A stretch of 64,000 nucleotides of DNA, taken from assembly GCA_947561585.1 (NCBI GenBank), contig CANNZV010000265.1, positions 280,289 to 344,288 on the forward strand, in the 5' to 3' direction. The position numbers were made by a program, and so were the translations under genes. Under the pieces are notes generated by a model that saw only the letters and a program-made list of their open reading frames with translations, ran no database searches and was not told where the DNA came from. Shown piece by piece: positions 11,467 through 22,161 of the stretch (positions are counted from its first letter, which is position 1; the number at the start of each line of letters is the position of its first letter). This stretch comes from Caprella mutica. Its lineage: Eukaryota > Arthropoda > Malacostraca > Amphipoda > Caprellidae.

Positions 11467-12536
11467 ATTAAATACCTATGCAATAGTAAATATCTCTAAT
11501 TTATTATACAAATACCTATATTATTGCATATATCTCTAATTTAAATACCCATGTTATTGTGAATATCTCTAATTTATATACTTATATTATTGTAAATATC
11601 TCTAATTTATATACCTGTGTTATTGTAAATATCTCTAATTTAGATACCCATGTTATTGTAAATATCTCTAAATTAAATACCTGTGTTATTGTAAATATCT
11701 CTAAAATATTTATGTTATTGTAAATATCTCTTATTTATATACTTATGTTATTGTAAATATCTCTAATTTATATGCTTGTATTATTGTATATATCTCTAAT
11801 TTAAATACCCATATTATTGTAAATATCTCTAATTTATATACTTATATTATTGTAAATATCTCTAAATTAAATACCTGTGTTATTGTAAATATCTCTAAAA
11901 TATTTATGTTATTGTAAATATCTCTTATTTATATACTTATGTTATTGTAAATATCTCTAATTTATATACCTGTGTTATTGTAAATATCTCTAATTTAGAT
12001 ACCCATGTTATTGTAAATATCTCTAAATTAAATACCTGTGTTATTGTAAATATCTCTAAAATATTTATGTTATTGTAAATATCTCTTATTTATATACTTA
12101 TGTTATTGTAAATATCTCTAATTTATATGCTTGTATTATTGTATATATCTCTAATTTAAATACCCATGTTATTGTAAATATCTCTAATTTATATACTTAT
12201 ATTATTGTAAATATCTCTAATTTATATACCTGTGTTATTGTAAATATCTCTAATTTAGATACCCATGTTATTGTAAATATCTCTAAATTAAATACCTGTG
12301 TTATTGTAAATATCTCTAATTTATATACTAATATTATTGTAAATATCTCTAATTTATATACCTGTGTTATTGTAAATATCTCTAATTTAGATACCCATGT
12401 TATTGTAAATATCTCTAAATTAAATACCTGTGTTATTGTAAATATCTCTAATTTAAATACCCATTTATCTCTAAATTAAATACCTATGCTATAGTAAATA
12501 TCTCCAATTTAATAATACAAATACCAATGCTACATT
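11467..12536. repeat. 33-bp tandem array with higher-order structure
   Basis: About 32 copies of a 33-bp unit containing TTATTGTAAATATCTCTAAT. A five-unit group (markers AAAATATTTATG, GATACCCATG, CTTATTTATATAC) recurs near 11640, 11880, 12000 and 12250, so blocks larger than the monomer were duplicated. Confidence 0.93.
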
Positions 12537-14662
12537 AATTATCTCCATAGAATAATCATCGAGATAATTTTAGCTCCAATACATCATAATAACAATGACT
12601 GTTGGTTATCATTTTACTAACGGAAGCTCTAGGATGTTCCCAGGATAGTTTAGAACTTTAGGTCCACGCGTGTTATTGCCTAACATGCAATGTGACTAAC
12701 AGGTGACTATAAATGTGACTAATTGTGACTGAGAATACGCCCTCTAGCGGGGATGAAAGGATGCCCATATCAGGTCAGGATTGTTGGTAAGGGAATGTGT
12801 GATAATTTGAAAAATTATAAAAAGAAAATCGGAAAAAAATCAATTTTCATGGGTTATAAAAATTCAGTAAATTGAAAATAGATTAGAAAGTAAGGAAACT
12901 TTAATTTACATATATTAGGAAATTTAAAAATACTAACAAATTAAAATTTTGTAATATATATTTTCAAAATATATTAATAAATAATAAAATTTTCTAGGAA
13001 TAAATTAACATTTTTTGAATAACTATAACAGAATTTAGAGAATCAAAATTCTCAAAATTATTTTTGGCGGTAAAATTTTCAAAAAACTGAAATTTGATAT
13101 TCAAAGAAATATGTATATAAGGGATAACAATGACGTATGGCATAATTATGAAGTATATTAAAAATGTTGGTATGGAATATATAAAATATATTAGAAAGGA
13201 AATATTAATTAAACGGTTAAAGGAACATTTACCAGGTGTTAGTTAAATACCTGATGATAATTACAATAGGTTATTAGTAAAAAAAAAACACAATTTAAAT
13301 ATTAAAATATATTAATTGTGGCGAGAACAAAAAAAAAGTTAATTTCTTTTTGTTTTCTCCACAATGAATATTTATTAATAATTAATATATTTTATTTCGT
13401 TATAAATTATCATCGATTAATTGGCAATGTTCAAAACTGTATATGAATATTTCTACCTAACTATGTTAAGTACATATTCTTATTAAAATCCACATTCACT
13501 CTATTACCAGCCTATAACCACCCCCTCCCCTCCTATGGGGTTGGTGTTGGGTGGAGTTACAGTTGGTACGCCTACGCAATAAAGGGTTGGTAATGCCTTC
13601 CAAATGTCAGGTACTGAACCCGTATAAAAAGTACTAAATGTTGTATATTGGGATTGAAATGGAAAAAGAAAAATAAACTTTATAGAACTTATTATTTTTA
13701 TCGTATCCAATATTAATTTTAACTTTTTTCCCTACATGATCGAAAATGTGGAACCGTTTAATGACTTGGAATTCACCCAAACATCTTACAAAGATTAATA
13801 TTTAACCATCTGTAATTAGACTCTGAAAAATAATTACAGTAAAGTGATAAACTGAAATTATATCCATAAGAAATGTATGTAACAAATAATTATAAGTTTT
13901 TAAGCATGATAAGGTCTTGGACACATCTTTTTTGAGAGGCATTGTGACATAGGTAGTCAAGCACTGGAATCAGAAATTCTCGAAACTAGGAATGAATCAC
14001 AGGAATCTGTTACTGTGAATCACTCGATATGAAGAAGAAGAATATAGTTAGACTATATGTATAGTATTGTATGTATATATTAAATTGTTGGTATGGTAAC
14101 TATAGTTTGGTTGAAGATGTATGACTCATACACTGTATGGTATACATAGTGTATGATATTATGTACACCTAATAATATATAAATTGTAAGATTCATACAC
14201 TAAATCCATATACATAAAAAACGTTTTGAATTATATGATTGTTCATAAAAAAATTTATCACAAAGTTTTTATGAATAAAAAAATGTATTTGAATATTTTA
14301 AAATTGTGATCAATTATTCTTAATTTTATTTATTTAAATATTCATTTGAAATTAAAATTCAACATTACAAAATTATACGTTCCATTAAATGAATTAATTC
14401 TAAAAAGTGAGTGCGATAGATAGCTCAAATAATGCAAGTCATTCTATTATCATTAACTAATAATTCATCTTTACAGATAATTAATAAACTAACAATACAA
14501 ATTTCAAATAAAGTTGAATTACCAACTCTGAATAATCTTATTAAACTTATTAAGATTTATACAACATTTTTAAGTCAAATAAATTGGGGACATGAATACG
14601 GAATACATGTAGTATCGAATTATAAGAAAATGTATATACAACACGATATGTTTATAACCCGA
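12537..14662. other. AT-rich spacer with small repeats
   Basis: No gene supported. Contains a low-copy GC-richer stretch (12640-12790), a strong hairpin (13316-13364; GAGAACAAAAAAA and complement), a half-copy of the GGGTAAGTTC MITE (13730-13778) and, on the minus strand, a 68-codon frame (13710-13504) ending GGEGVVIGW with no recognisable domain or splice support. Confidence 0.5.
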
Positions 14663-16637
14663 TGTAAATAAAGTGCACAGTGAAGAGTTAAAACAACCAC
14701 CAATAGTTGTAAATAAAGTGCACAGTGAAGAGTTAAAACAACCACCAATAGTTGTAAATAAAGTGCACAGTGAAGAGTTAAAACAACCACCAATAGTTGT
14801 AAATAAAGTGCACAGTGAAGAGTTTAAACAACCACCAATAGTTGTAAATAAAGTGCACAGTGAAGAGTTAAAACAACCACCAATAGTTGTAAATAAAGTG
14901 CACAGTGAAGAGTTAAAACAACCACCAATAGTTGAAAATAAAGTGCACAGTGAAGAGTTAAAACAACCACCAATAGTTGTGAATAAAGTGCACAGTGAAG
15001 AGTTAAAGCAACCACCAATAGTTGTAAATAAAGTGCACAGTGAAGAGTTAAAACAACCACCAATAGTTGTAAATAAAGTGCACAGTGAAGAGTTAAAACA
15101 ACCACCAATAGTTGTAAATAAAGTGCACAGTGAAGAGTTAAAACAACCACCAATAGTTGTAAATAAAGTGCACAGTGAAGAGTTAAAACAACCACCAATA
15201 GTTGTAAATAAAGTGCACAGTGAAGAGCTAAAACAACCACCAATAGTTGTAAATAAAGTGCACAGTGAAGAGTTAAAACAACCACCAATAGTTGTAAATA
15301 AAGTGCACAGTGAAGAGTTAAAACAACCACCAATAGTTGTAAATAAAGTGCACAGTGAAGAGTTAAAACAACCACCAATAGTTGTAAATAAAGTACACAG
15401 TGAAGAGTTAAAACAACCACCAATAGTTGTAAATAAAGTGCACAGTGAAGGGTTAAAACAACCACCAATAGTTGTAAATAAAGTGCACAGTGAAGAGTTA
15501 AAACAACCACCAATAGTTGTAAATAAAGTGCACAGTGAAGAGTTAAAACAACCACCAATAGTTGTAAATAAAGTGCACAGTGAAGAGTTAAAACAACCAC
15601 CAATAGTTGTAAATAAAGTACACAGTGAAGAGTTAAAACAACTACCAATAGTTGTAAATAAAGTGCACAGTGAAGGGTTAAAACAACCACCAATAGTTGT
15701 AAATAAAGTGCACAGTGAAGAGTTAAAACAACCACCAATAGTTGTAAATAAAGTGCACAGTGAAGAGTTAAAACAACCACCAATAGTTGTAAATAAAGTG
15801 CACAGTGAAGAGTTAAAACAACCACCAATAGTTGTAAATAAAGTGCACAGTGAAGAGTTAAAACAACCACCAATAGTTGTAAATAAAGTGCACAGTGAAG
15901 AGTTAAAACAACCACCAATAGTTGTAAATAAAGTGCACAGTGAAGAGCTAAAACAACTACCAATAGTTGTAAATAAAGTGCACAGTGAAGGGTTAAAACA
16001 ACCACCAATAGTTGTAAATAAAGTGCACAGTGAAGAGTTAAAACAACCACCAATAGTTGTAAATAAATTACAGTGAAGAGTCAAAACAACCACCAATAGT
16101 TGTAAATAAAGTGCACAGTGAAGAGTTAAAACAACCACCAATAGTTGTGAATAAAGTACTCAGTGAATAGTTAAAACAACCACCAATAGTTGTAAATAAA
16201 GTGCACAGTGAAGAGTTAAAACAACCACCAATAGTTGTAAATAAAGTGCACAGTGAAGAGTTAAAACAACCACCAATAGTTGTAAATAAAGTGCACAGTG
16301 AAGAGTTAAAACAACCACCAATAGTTGTAAATAAAGTGCACAGTGAAGAGTTAAAACAACCACCAATAGTTGTAAATAAAGTGCACAGTGAAGAGTTAAA
16401 ACAACCACCAATAGTTGTAAAAAAAGTGCACAGTGAAGAGTTAAAACAACCACCAATAGTTGTAAATAAAGTGCACAGTGAAGAGTTAAAACAACCACCA
16501 ATAGTTGTAAATAAAGTGCACAGTGAAGAGTTAAAACAACCACCAATAGTTGTAAATAAAGTGCACAGTGAAGAGTTAAAACAACCACCAATAGTTGTAA
16601 ATAAAGTGCACAGTGAAGAGTTAAAACAACCACCAAT
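14663..16637. repeat. 45-bp tandem array (about 44 copies)
   Basis: Unit GTGCACAGTGAAGAGTTAAA plus ACAACCACCAATAGTTGTAAATAAA. As 45 is a multiple of 3 and the unit lacks stops in several frames, long frames open on both strands (on + a 15-residue repeat, VHSEELKQPPIVVNK). There is no start or stop context, splice site or codon bias to support coding. Breaks occur at 16064-16080 and 16155-16170. Linked variants (CAACTACC followed by GAAGGG) at 15641 and 15956 are exactly seven units apart. Confidence 0.95.
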
Positions 16638-16930
16638 TGATATACCTTAACCGAAAAAGTATGTAACCAAATTGATTGAAATTTAGTGAACGATTGGTCA
16701 ATGTCCATGACCTTCTGGTAGAATTTTGAAGGAGACCCGGTCAAAGGTCAAGGTCATGGTCATTTATAACTAAAAAAGCATTGAACCATATTGAATGGAA
16801 CTTTGTGGGACGATTGGTCATTATCCAGTTACCAGTTTATTAGATTTTGGGAGAGAACGGGTGAAAGCGGCGTCGAAGGTATGCGCTTTACTGAATGCAC
16901 GTAATTTAGTTGTAAATAAAGTGCACAGTG
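16638..16930. mobile_element. Non-autonomous Helitron 3' end inside the 45-bp array
   Basis: Interrupts the array: the array breaks at CCACCAAT (16637) and one more AGTTGTAAATAAAGTGCACA unit resumes at 16908. The interior holds AACGATTGGTCAATGTCC and AAAGGTCAAGGTCAT motifs shared with 18811-19016 and 47109-47722. The end GCGCTTTACTGAATGC, then TTAG, is a decayed Helitron-type hairpin plus CTAG terminus. The precise 5' junction is unclear. Confidence 0.6.
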
Positions 16931-16974
16931 ACCGTTATAAAAATTTTGAATAAAAAATTAGGTTCGTGAAAATA

Positions 16975-17110
16975 TTCACGGAGTAGCTTTTCTGCTGTCA
17001 TAGCCACTGAATTCTTATCAGTGATCATCTTATGATAGCCACTTTATTATCTGTCCTCTTCTCCAAGTTCTTTCCTTATGAAGTCAGAGTCATGACATTG
17101 AGGCGCAGAC
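16975..17110 (-). repeat. Fragment of dispersed repeat D
   Basis: CACGGAGTAGCTTTTCTGC and surrounding DNA match, on the opposite strand, the repeat seen complete at 59205-59590. Short and diverged. Confidence 0.4.
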
Positions 17111-17790
17111 GTTACTTCTCGTAACTTAATGGGGCTGATTACTTCCTACTTACTTCAGTACTTAGGTTTTACCAAGGGAAGTCAGACAGTAGACTTACTC
17201 ATGATGCAATGTGGCACAGTTATATCGAGGAATAGAGAGAACGCTAATAAAAGTATTGATCTGATGAAAATAAAATATTGTCTAAATAAAAAAAAATGTC
17301 GGTTAAATCTAAAATATTGTCTTAAAAAAATTAAGATAATATGTTTATAGAAGAAATGTAAAATTGTGTTAATGGAAACAATTATATTATTGTCCTACTT
17401 ATGTAAAATATTTTCTGAACAAAAAATTATATGCTAAATAAAAAAATATTACTTGAATAAAAAATTTAATATTATCTTTATAAAAAATAAAATTTAAATA
17501 TATAAAGTTAAATGTTGTCTTAATAAACCAGGTAATTCGTTCACAGACAATTCGTTCATACCATGCAAAATTGTTTTGATACGGAGCCTTAAAGTGGTTT
17601 GTTGTATCCGCTAGTTTTTTGTACAGCACACAACATGATTGTTTATTGAAACTCTACTAAACTTTATATAATCATATGTGAGCATTTTTAACATATTTCT
17701 TGTTGTTTTCAATTATAAAGATATATGCAAGGATGACTCTTTACCAAATGAATTTATTAAATACTGTGAAACTACGTACATTGGAACAAA
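17111..17790. other. AT-rich spacer without gene
   Basis: Short lysine/asparagine-rich frames here reflect AT composition; no splice or domain support. Confidence 0.5.
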
Positions 17791-18178
17791 TCTCTCACTC
17801 ACCTTACTCACCTCTCACTCACCTTACTCATCTCTCACTCACCTTACTCACCTCTCACTCACCTTACTCACCTCTCACTCACCTTACTCATCTCTCACTC
17901 ACCTTACTCACCTCTCACTCACCTTACTCATCTCTCACTCACCTTACTCACCTCTCACTCACCTTACTCATCTCTCACTCACCTTACTCACCTCTCACTC
18001 ACCTTACTCATCTCTCACTCACCTTACTCACCTCTCACTCACCTTACTCATTTCTCGCTCACCTTACTCACCTCTCACTCACCTTACTCATCTCTCACTC
18101 ACCTTACTCATCTCTCACTCACCTTACTCATCTCTCACTCACCTTACTCATCTCTCACTCACCTTACTCATCTCACTC
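17791..18178. repeat. 20-bp tandem array
   Basis: About 20 copies of CTCACTCACCTTACTCAYCT. ACCT and ATCT variants alternate over much of the array, giving a 40-bp second-order period until about 18080, after which only ATCT units occur. The T-rich open frames on + are by-products. Confidence 0.95.
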
Positions 18179-18810
18179 TAAGTTATCACTCTGTTATGTT
18201 TTCAAGGTGAAGGTAAATCTCTTACAATAATCATGGGAATTTTCAAGAGCATTAACCTGCAGTTTGAATACATTAATATTAAGTGTCCCAATATAGTGTT
18301 TTATTCTTTTTTATTTAATTTGTTATAGTTTATCAAAATATTTTTACATATTTATTAATAATTAGAAAATATAAATCTAAATGAATTATTTACGCATTCA
18401 AAAATTTACTGATGGTAAATATTTTTATAATTATTATAAAATTAATATACATGTAAATAAATTATTTACACACTAAAGTTTACGTACAGGTCATTTACAT
18501 CAAAGGTAAATTTCTCGGTGAGATCTACCGACTATGAAAGTACAAAGAGTGCTGTAAATGTATATGAGCTGTAAATAAATGACAAATAATTCAAATACCG
18601 GAAAACCAAGATAGATATAAAATTTGTGACAAATAAGCTAAAGGATTTAAACGTATTTTATTTATAATTATTTATTTGATATTTCAACAATATATTCCAA
18701 TTTTCTTTTTTGTCACAATATTAAACAATTCTCCATCTTTGTGGCTTAAAAATTACCCATCACTCACCACTCATTACCTTTGCAAATTGCAGAAGTTAAT
18801 GTTTTATGTG
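18179..18810. other. AT-rich spacer without gene
   Basis: Nothing recognised on either strand. Confidence 0.5.
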
Positions 18811-19016
18811 ACATTTATTTATTTATCTCTTGTTATTCGCATAAGTCAAAAAGTATTCAACCAAATTTGGATAGGCGATTGTTCAATGTCCAGGTACCAT
18901 CTGATTAGCAAGCAGGTCAAAGGTCAAGGTCATTTATAACCCATGGATTATTGGATGGTCAAGGTCATTTATAAGCGATGGCGAAGGTATGCGCTCTACG
19001 AGTGCCCGTCATCTAG
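18811..19016. mobile_element. Non-autonomous Helitron 3' end
   Basis: Shares ACATTTATTTATTTATC, GTCAATGTCCAGG-like and CAAAGGTCAAGGTCATTTAT blocks with 47109-47722. Ends with the stem GCGCTC-TAC-GAGTGC (18991-19005; one G-T pair), then CTAG (19013-19016) followed by T, the Helitron 3' signature (hairpin about 7 nt before CTRR, insertion before T). Confidence 0.65.
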
Positions 19017-19489
19017 TTTCCTGAGTACAATCATGAGAACAGAGTACAGTCACAATGTAATAAATGTTGCAATAATTCACTTGAGTAAATCGATACCAAT
19101 TAGTTTGTCACGTAGTAACTCTTTAATGCCTGATGTGACATGAAAAAAGCATCTGAATAATTTTGAACGAAAAAGACTTTCCCGAACGTTCGTTCTTGTT
19201 TTTTCCAATCAGATGAATATTGAAAAAACATAATTTTTCAATTTTCGAAATTTAAATTAATTAATCAAAATTATTCTATTAAGATTTATTATAGAAAATA
19301 AATAATACCTATTTAATAACAACAAATTAATAATTCTTTTAATTCATGTCTAATGACATTGCAGTATATTTATTTTGATGCTCAAATCTAGTGTGAGAAA
19401 TCCTTAAAAAGGATACGATTTTAATGTTCGCGCATCCGTTAAAGTATTTCGCAAAAAAGTGATTCAACATTTGTTAATGAAAACAACTG

Positions 19490-19625
19490 ATGGTGGGAAG
19501 AGTGGTAAAGCGTTAAAAAAGGATAAACCAATTTTCTTTTTCGATAATCCAAATTACAACAGTTCAGGTCGCTTCTCTTCCATTCACCACAGACAGTTTC
19601 AGGATGGAGCCTCTGGTAGTAAATA
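19490..19625. repeat. Dispersed repeat D, 3' part
   Basis: CTTCTCTTCCATTCACCACA and GACAGTTTCAGGATGGAGCC match 20330-20380, where the same words follow the D body. Confidence 0.5.
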
Positions 19626-19672
19626 TATTTCAATAGTTTAATTATTTATTCATTTATTTAGTTTATTATATA

Positions 19673-19782
19673 GGTTAAGTTCCGAATTAACAGACCATTC
19701 CACATTTTCTATCTTATAAAAATTATATTATTTTCTTATATGATCAATAATGTGGAACTGTTCAATAACTCAGAAGTTACCC
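19673..19782. mobile_element. GGGTAAGTTC-family MITE, short form
   Basis: TA at 19671-19672 and 19783-19784; arms GGTTAAGTTCCGAATTAACA and complement. 110 bp. Confidence 0.75.
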
Positions 19783-19990
19783 TAGAGTTTAGGATGTTGT
19801 TGTAGCATGAGGGGGTCGATAGAGACCCCACAGGGGGTCTATGCTCCATGAGAGTGTGAAGTCATGCTATCAGATAAAAGTGACATGTATGATTTTTAAT
19901 GTTGGGTTATTATTAGACGATTCTGGATGTAATTTGATGCCGATTAAAGGAATGTCATCCACTTTGCTAAATCAGGTTATGATTTTGTGC

Positions 19991-20155
19991 TACAGTATAT
20001 CTCCTCTATAGTGAAATCCTTTATAGTGAATGTAGTGTCCTGAGTAAAGAAGTAGCCTGTATACCCTATAGTGAACAATATGTCTTAGTCTACCATAAAA
20101 TGGTCATTAGTTTTAGAGAACTAATGACCATTGGCTTTCTAAAACTATAGTATAG
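19991..20155. mobile_element. MITE with CTCCTCTATAGTGAA ends
   Basis: Begins TACAGTATATCTCCTCTATA; the palindromic core TAAAATGGTCATTAGTTTTA and complement is at 20095-20135. Same family as 48979-49191; the right arm is lost and repeat D follows directly. Its left terminus resembles the 31-bp satellite unit at 60851. Confidence 0.6.
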
Positions 20156-20385
20156 CCCACAAGTCTACCTAACACAAAATCCAGGACCTCGTAGTTGAAG
20201 AGCATAACCCTAGCACTATCCTCTAAAACTGCAAGTAGCGTAAGTTAAAAAAATGATAAATATGGTAAAAATGAAAAAAAAGACAATCCATGATCCAAAT
20301 TACTACAGTTCGGCACCCAAGAGGCGCCAACCCCCTTCTCTTCCATTCACCACAGACAGCTTTAGGATAGAGCCCTCATGCCTAT
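20156..20385. repeat. Dispersed repeat D, 3' half
   Basis: Carries GACCTCGTAGTTGAAGAGCA, TATCCTCTAAAACTGCAAGT and the distal CTTCTCTTCCATTCACCACA. Other copies at 24812-24969 plus 26794-27060, 42275-42595, 48165-48375 (-) and 59205-59590. No ORF; class (SINE, LINE tail or MITE) undetermined. Confidence 0.6.
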
Positions 20386-21156
20386 AACTAAGTATATAGT
20401 AAATATATAGTATAATGAAACAAGCATTCAATCAAGGATATATTTTGCTAGGGTAAACGAAATCAATTTAAATGAAGACAAACTTCAATTTCTTCAATGG
20501 TTAACTTTAAAAAGAAAATATTTTGAAGACTAGAATAGAATCTATCTTATAAGCAAGATAATTAAATAAAGCAATACTAAATATATATAACTAATAATTT
20601 TCTTAGATTAAATCATTAGAACCAAAGATTTTAGCGCTAATGAATATTTTCATTTTCTTAAATCCAATTATTAAAATTTAAAAGTTTAACCATCTATAAC
20701 CAATTAACAAGAACTAAATTTAATTTTATAAAATACAATTAGAATTTTAATTAAATAGCTAACTTAAAAATAAAATAAAAAATTTCTTAACGAAAATAAA
20801 AAAGGTTAAAACTTTAGGGTAATTTATCATATAGAAAGACTTACATCATTAATAAGTCATATTTCAACCTATGATATGAGTATCATTATTATTATATGAT
20901 TATTGATATAAAGATTTCAATTGTGAAGGTAGAATTTTTCATAATTTATTTTTCAAATTTAATGTTAATAATTTTTTTCCAACTTTTAGAAAAATAAATA
21001 TGTTAAACGTTTGATTTTAACCACGTTTTCAACTTTAAAATACGATAAACGAGATTAAATAAATCATATACTATTAATCAATGCAGTTTATTTTAAAACT
21101 GCTTAAAGGATTAAAATACTATTAACATTAAAGGGAGAACCTGAACATTGATAGTA
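20386..21156. other. AT-rich spacer without gene
   Basis: No ORF, RNA or repeat recognised; presumably 3' flank of basigin. Confidence 0.5.
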
Positions 21157-21295
21157 GGGTAAGTTCCAAGTTATCGGACAGTTCCTTATTTACAATCATA
21201 TATATTATTATTCAACTTTAATTATTAACTTGTTTAAGATAATTTTTCCCATATGATCGAAAATGTGAAACTGACCGATAACTCAGAATTTATTC
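21157..21295. mobile_element. GGGTAAGTTC-family MITE
   Basis: TA at 21155-21156 and 21296-21297; arms GGGTAAGTTCCAAGTTATCG and complement. 139 bp. Confidence 0.75.
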
Positions 21296-21357
21296 TAATA
21301 TTTTATATCATTGTGCATTAAGGGTAACACAGAGAGGTTAATGTTGAAAATCCAAAA

Positions 21358-21805
21358 AGAAAAACATTAACTACGAGATGGTACAAATATGTACCAAAGA
21401 GTAGCTACGAGCCTTGAGTACCGCTAAAATGACGTAATTTAGACTCTTAATACAAAGTAGCTACCATTGGTGTCATTATGACGTCAGAGTCTAGAGTAGA
21501 AGTAGCAAAGATATTATACTAGCTACAATAATATACAACAATATCATAAAATTCGGTTTCAAAAATGCATTGTGCTGCCACCTGTATTTTTTTTAAGTTT
21601 CTTCACAAGTTTTAAAATAACATCAAATGTTTTGGTTATGTAACAAACGGCTAGTAACCATTTTAAAACATAGGTAGCAGCACGATGTACTTTTTAAACT
21701 GAGATTTCCAAGTGATTTATCTTATTGTAGTATTATATCTTTGGTAGCAGTATGGACACTGTATCACCTTCTCTGTACCAAACCGTAGTTAAACTGTTTT
21801 GAATA
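21358..21805. mobile_element. Palindromic MITE, about 445 bp
   Basis: Outer arms share TTAACTACG and TGGTACA in inverted order; inner arms GCATTGTGCTGCCACCTGTA (21565-21584) and the complement of CATAGGTAGCAGCACGATGT (21669-21688) are also inverted. No ORF. Confidence 0.5.
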
Positions 21806-22145
21806 TTAAATAGGATAAATTCATTGATTATTTTAGTATTGGGTTTAACTGTTGCTTCTGAGAAAGATCTAACGGTGATGACTTCAATTTACCTAGTCTA
21901 TACCTAGCTACCTCACCTAGTTATTAAAACATGAACAACTTCAAAAGATTTAATTAAAAACCATCAACATGTCTATAGACTCTGAACAAATTTTAAAAAC
22001 AATAAAATGTTCTCAACACCGAATACTTAAAATTTTCTTCTAAATTTCTAACAGTTACTAAATAAGTCATAAAAGAAACCCAAATAGTGTTCAGAGTTCA
22101 ACAGCAGAGCCATGGATGTTCAGATGGCTGTAGAAGCACTTTCTT

Positions 22146-22161
22146 CTAATTTCTGGTTTGC
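22146..22161 (-). CDS. Bsg: Basigin probable exon 8 (last coding residues)
   Basis: A long pyrimidine tract ending CAG (22164-22162) precedes GCAAACCAGAAATTAG. Joined to exon 7 it gives A-Q-T-R-N and a stop. The 3' UTR would continue left to about 21.9 kb. Inferred from splice-site quality only. Confidence 0.55.

Noticed and set aside
13504..13710. Minus-strand frame ending GGEGVVIGW
   Set aside because: Modest GC and a plausible-looking segment, but no splice sites, domain or start context that I can defend.
14570..16744. Very long frames on both strands (up to about 520 residues) over the 45-bp array
   Set aside because: They exist only because the unit is 45 bp without stops; open in several overlapping frames at once, with no exon structure or flanking coding sequence.
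17678..18230. Ser/Leu/Thr-rich frames of about 170 residues
   Set aside because: 20-bp satellite read in two frames; no domain or splice support.
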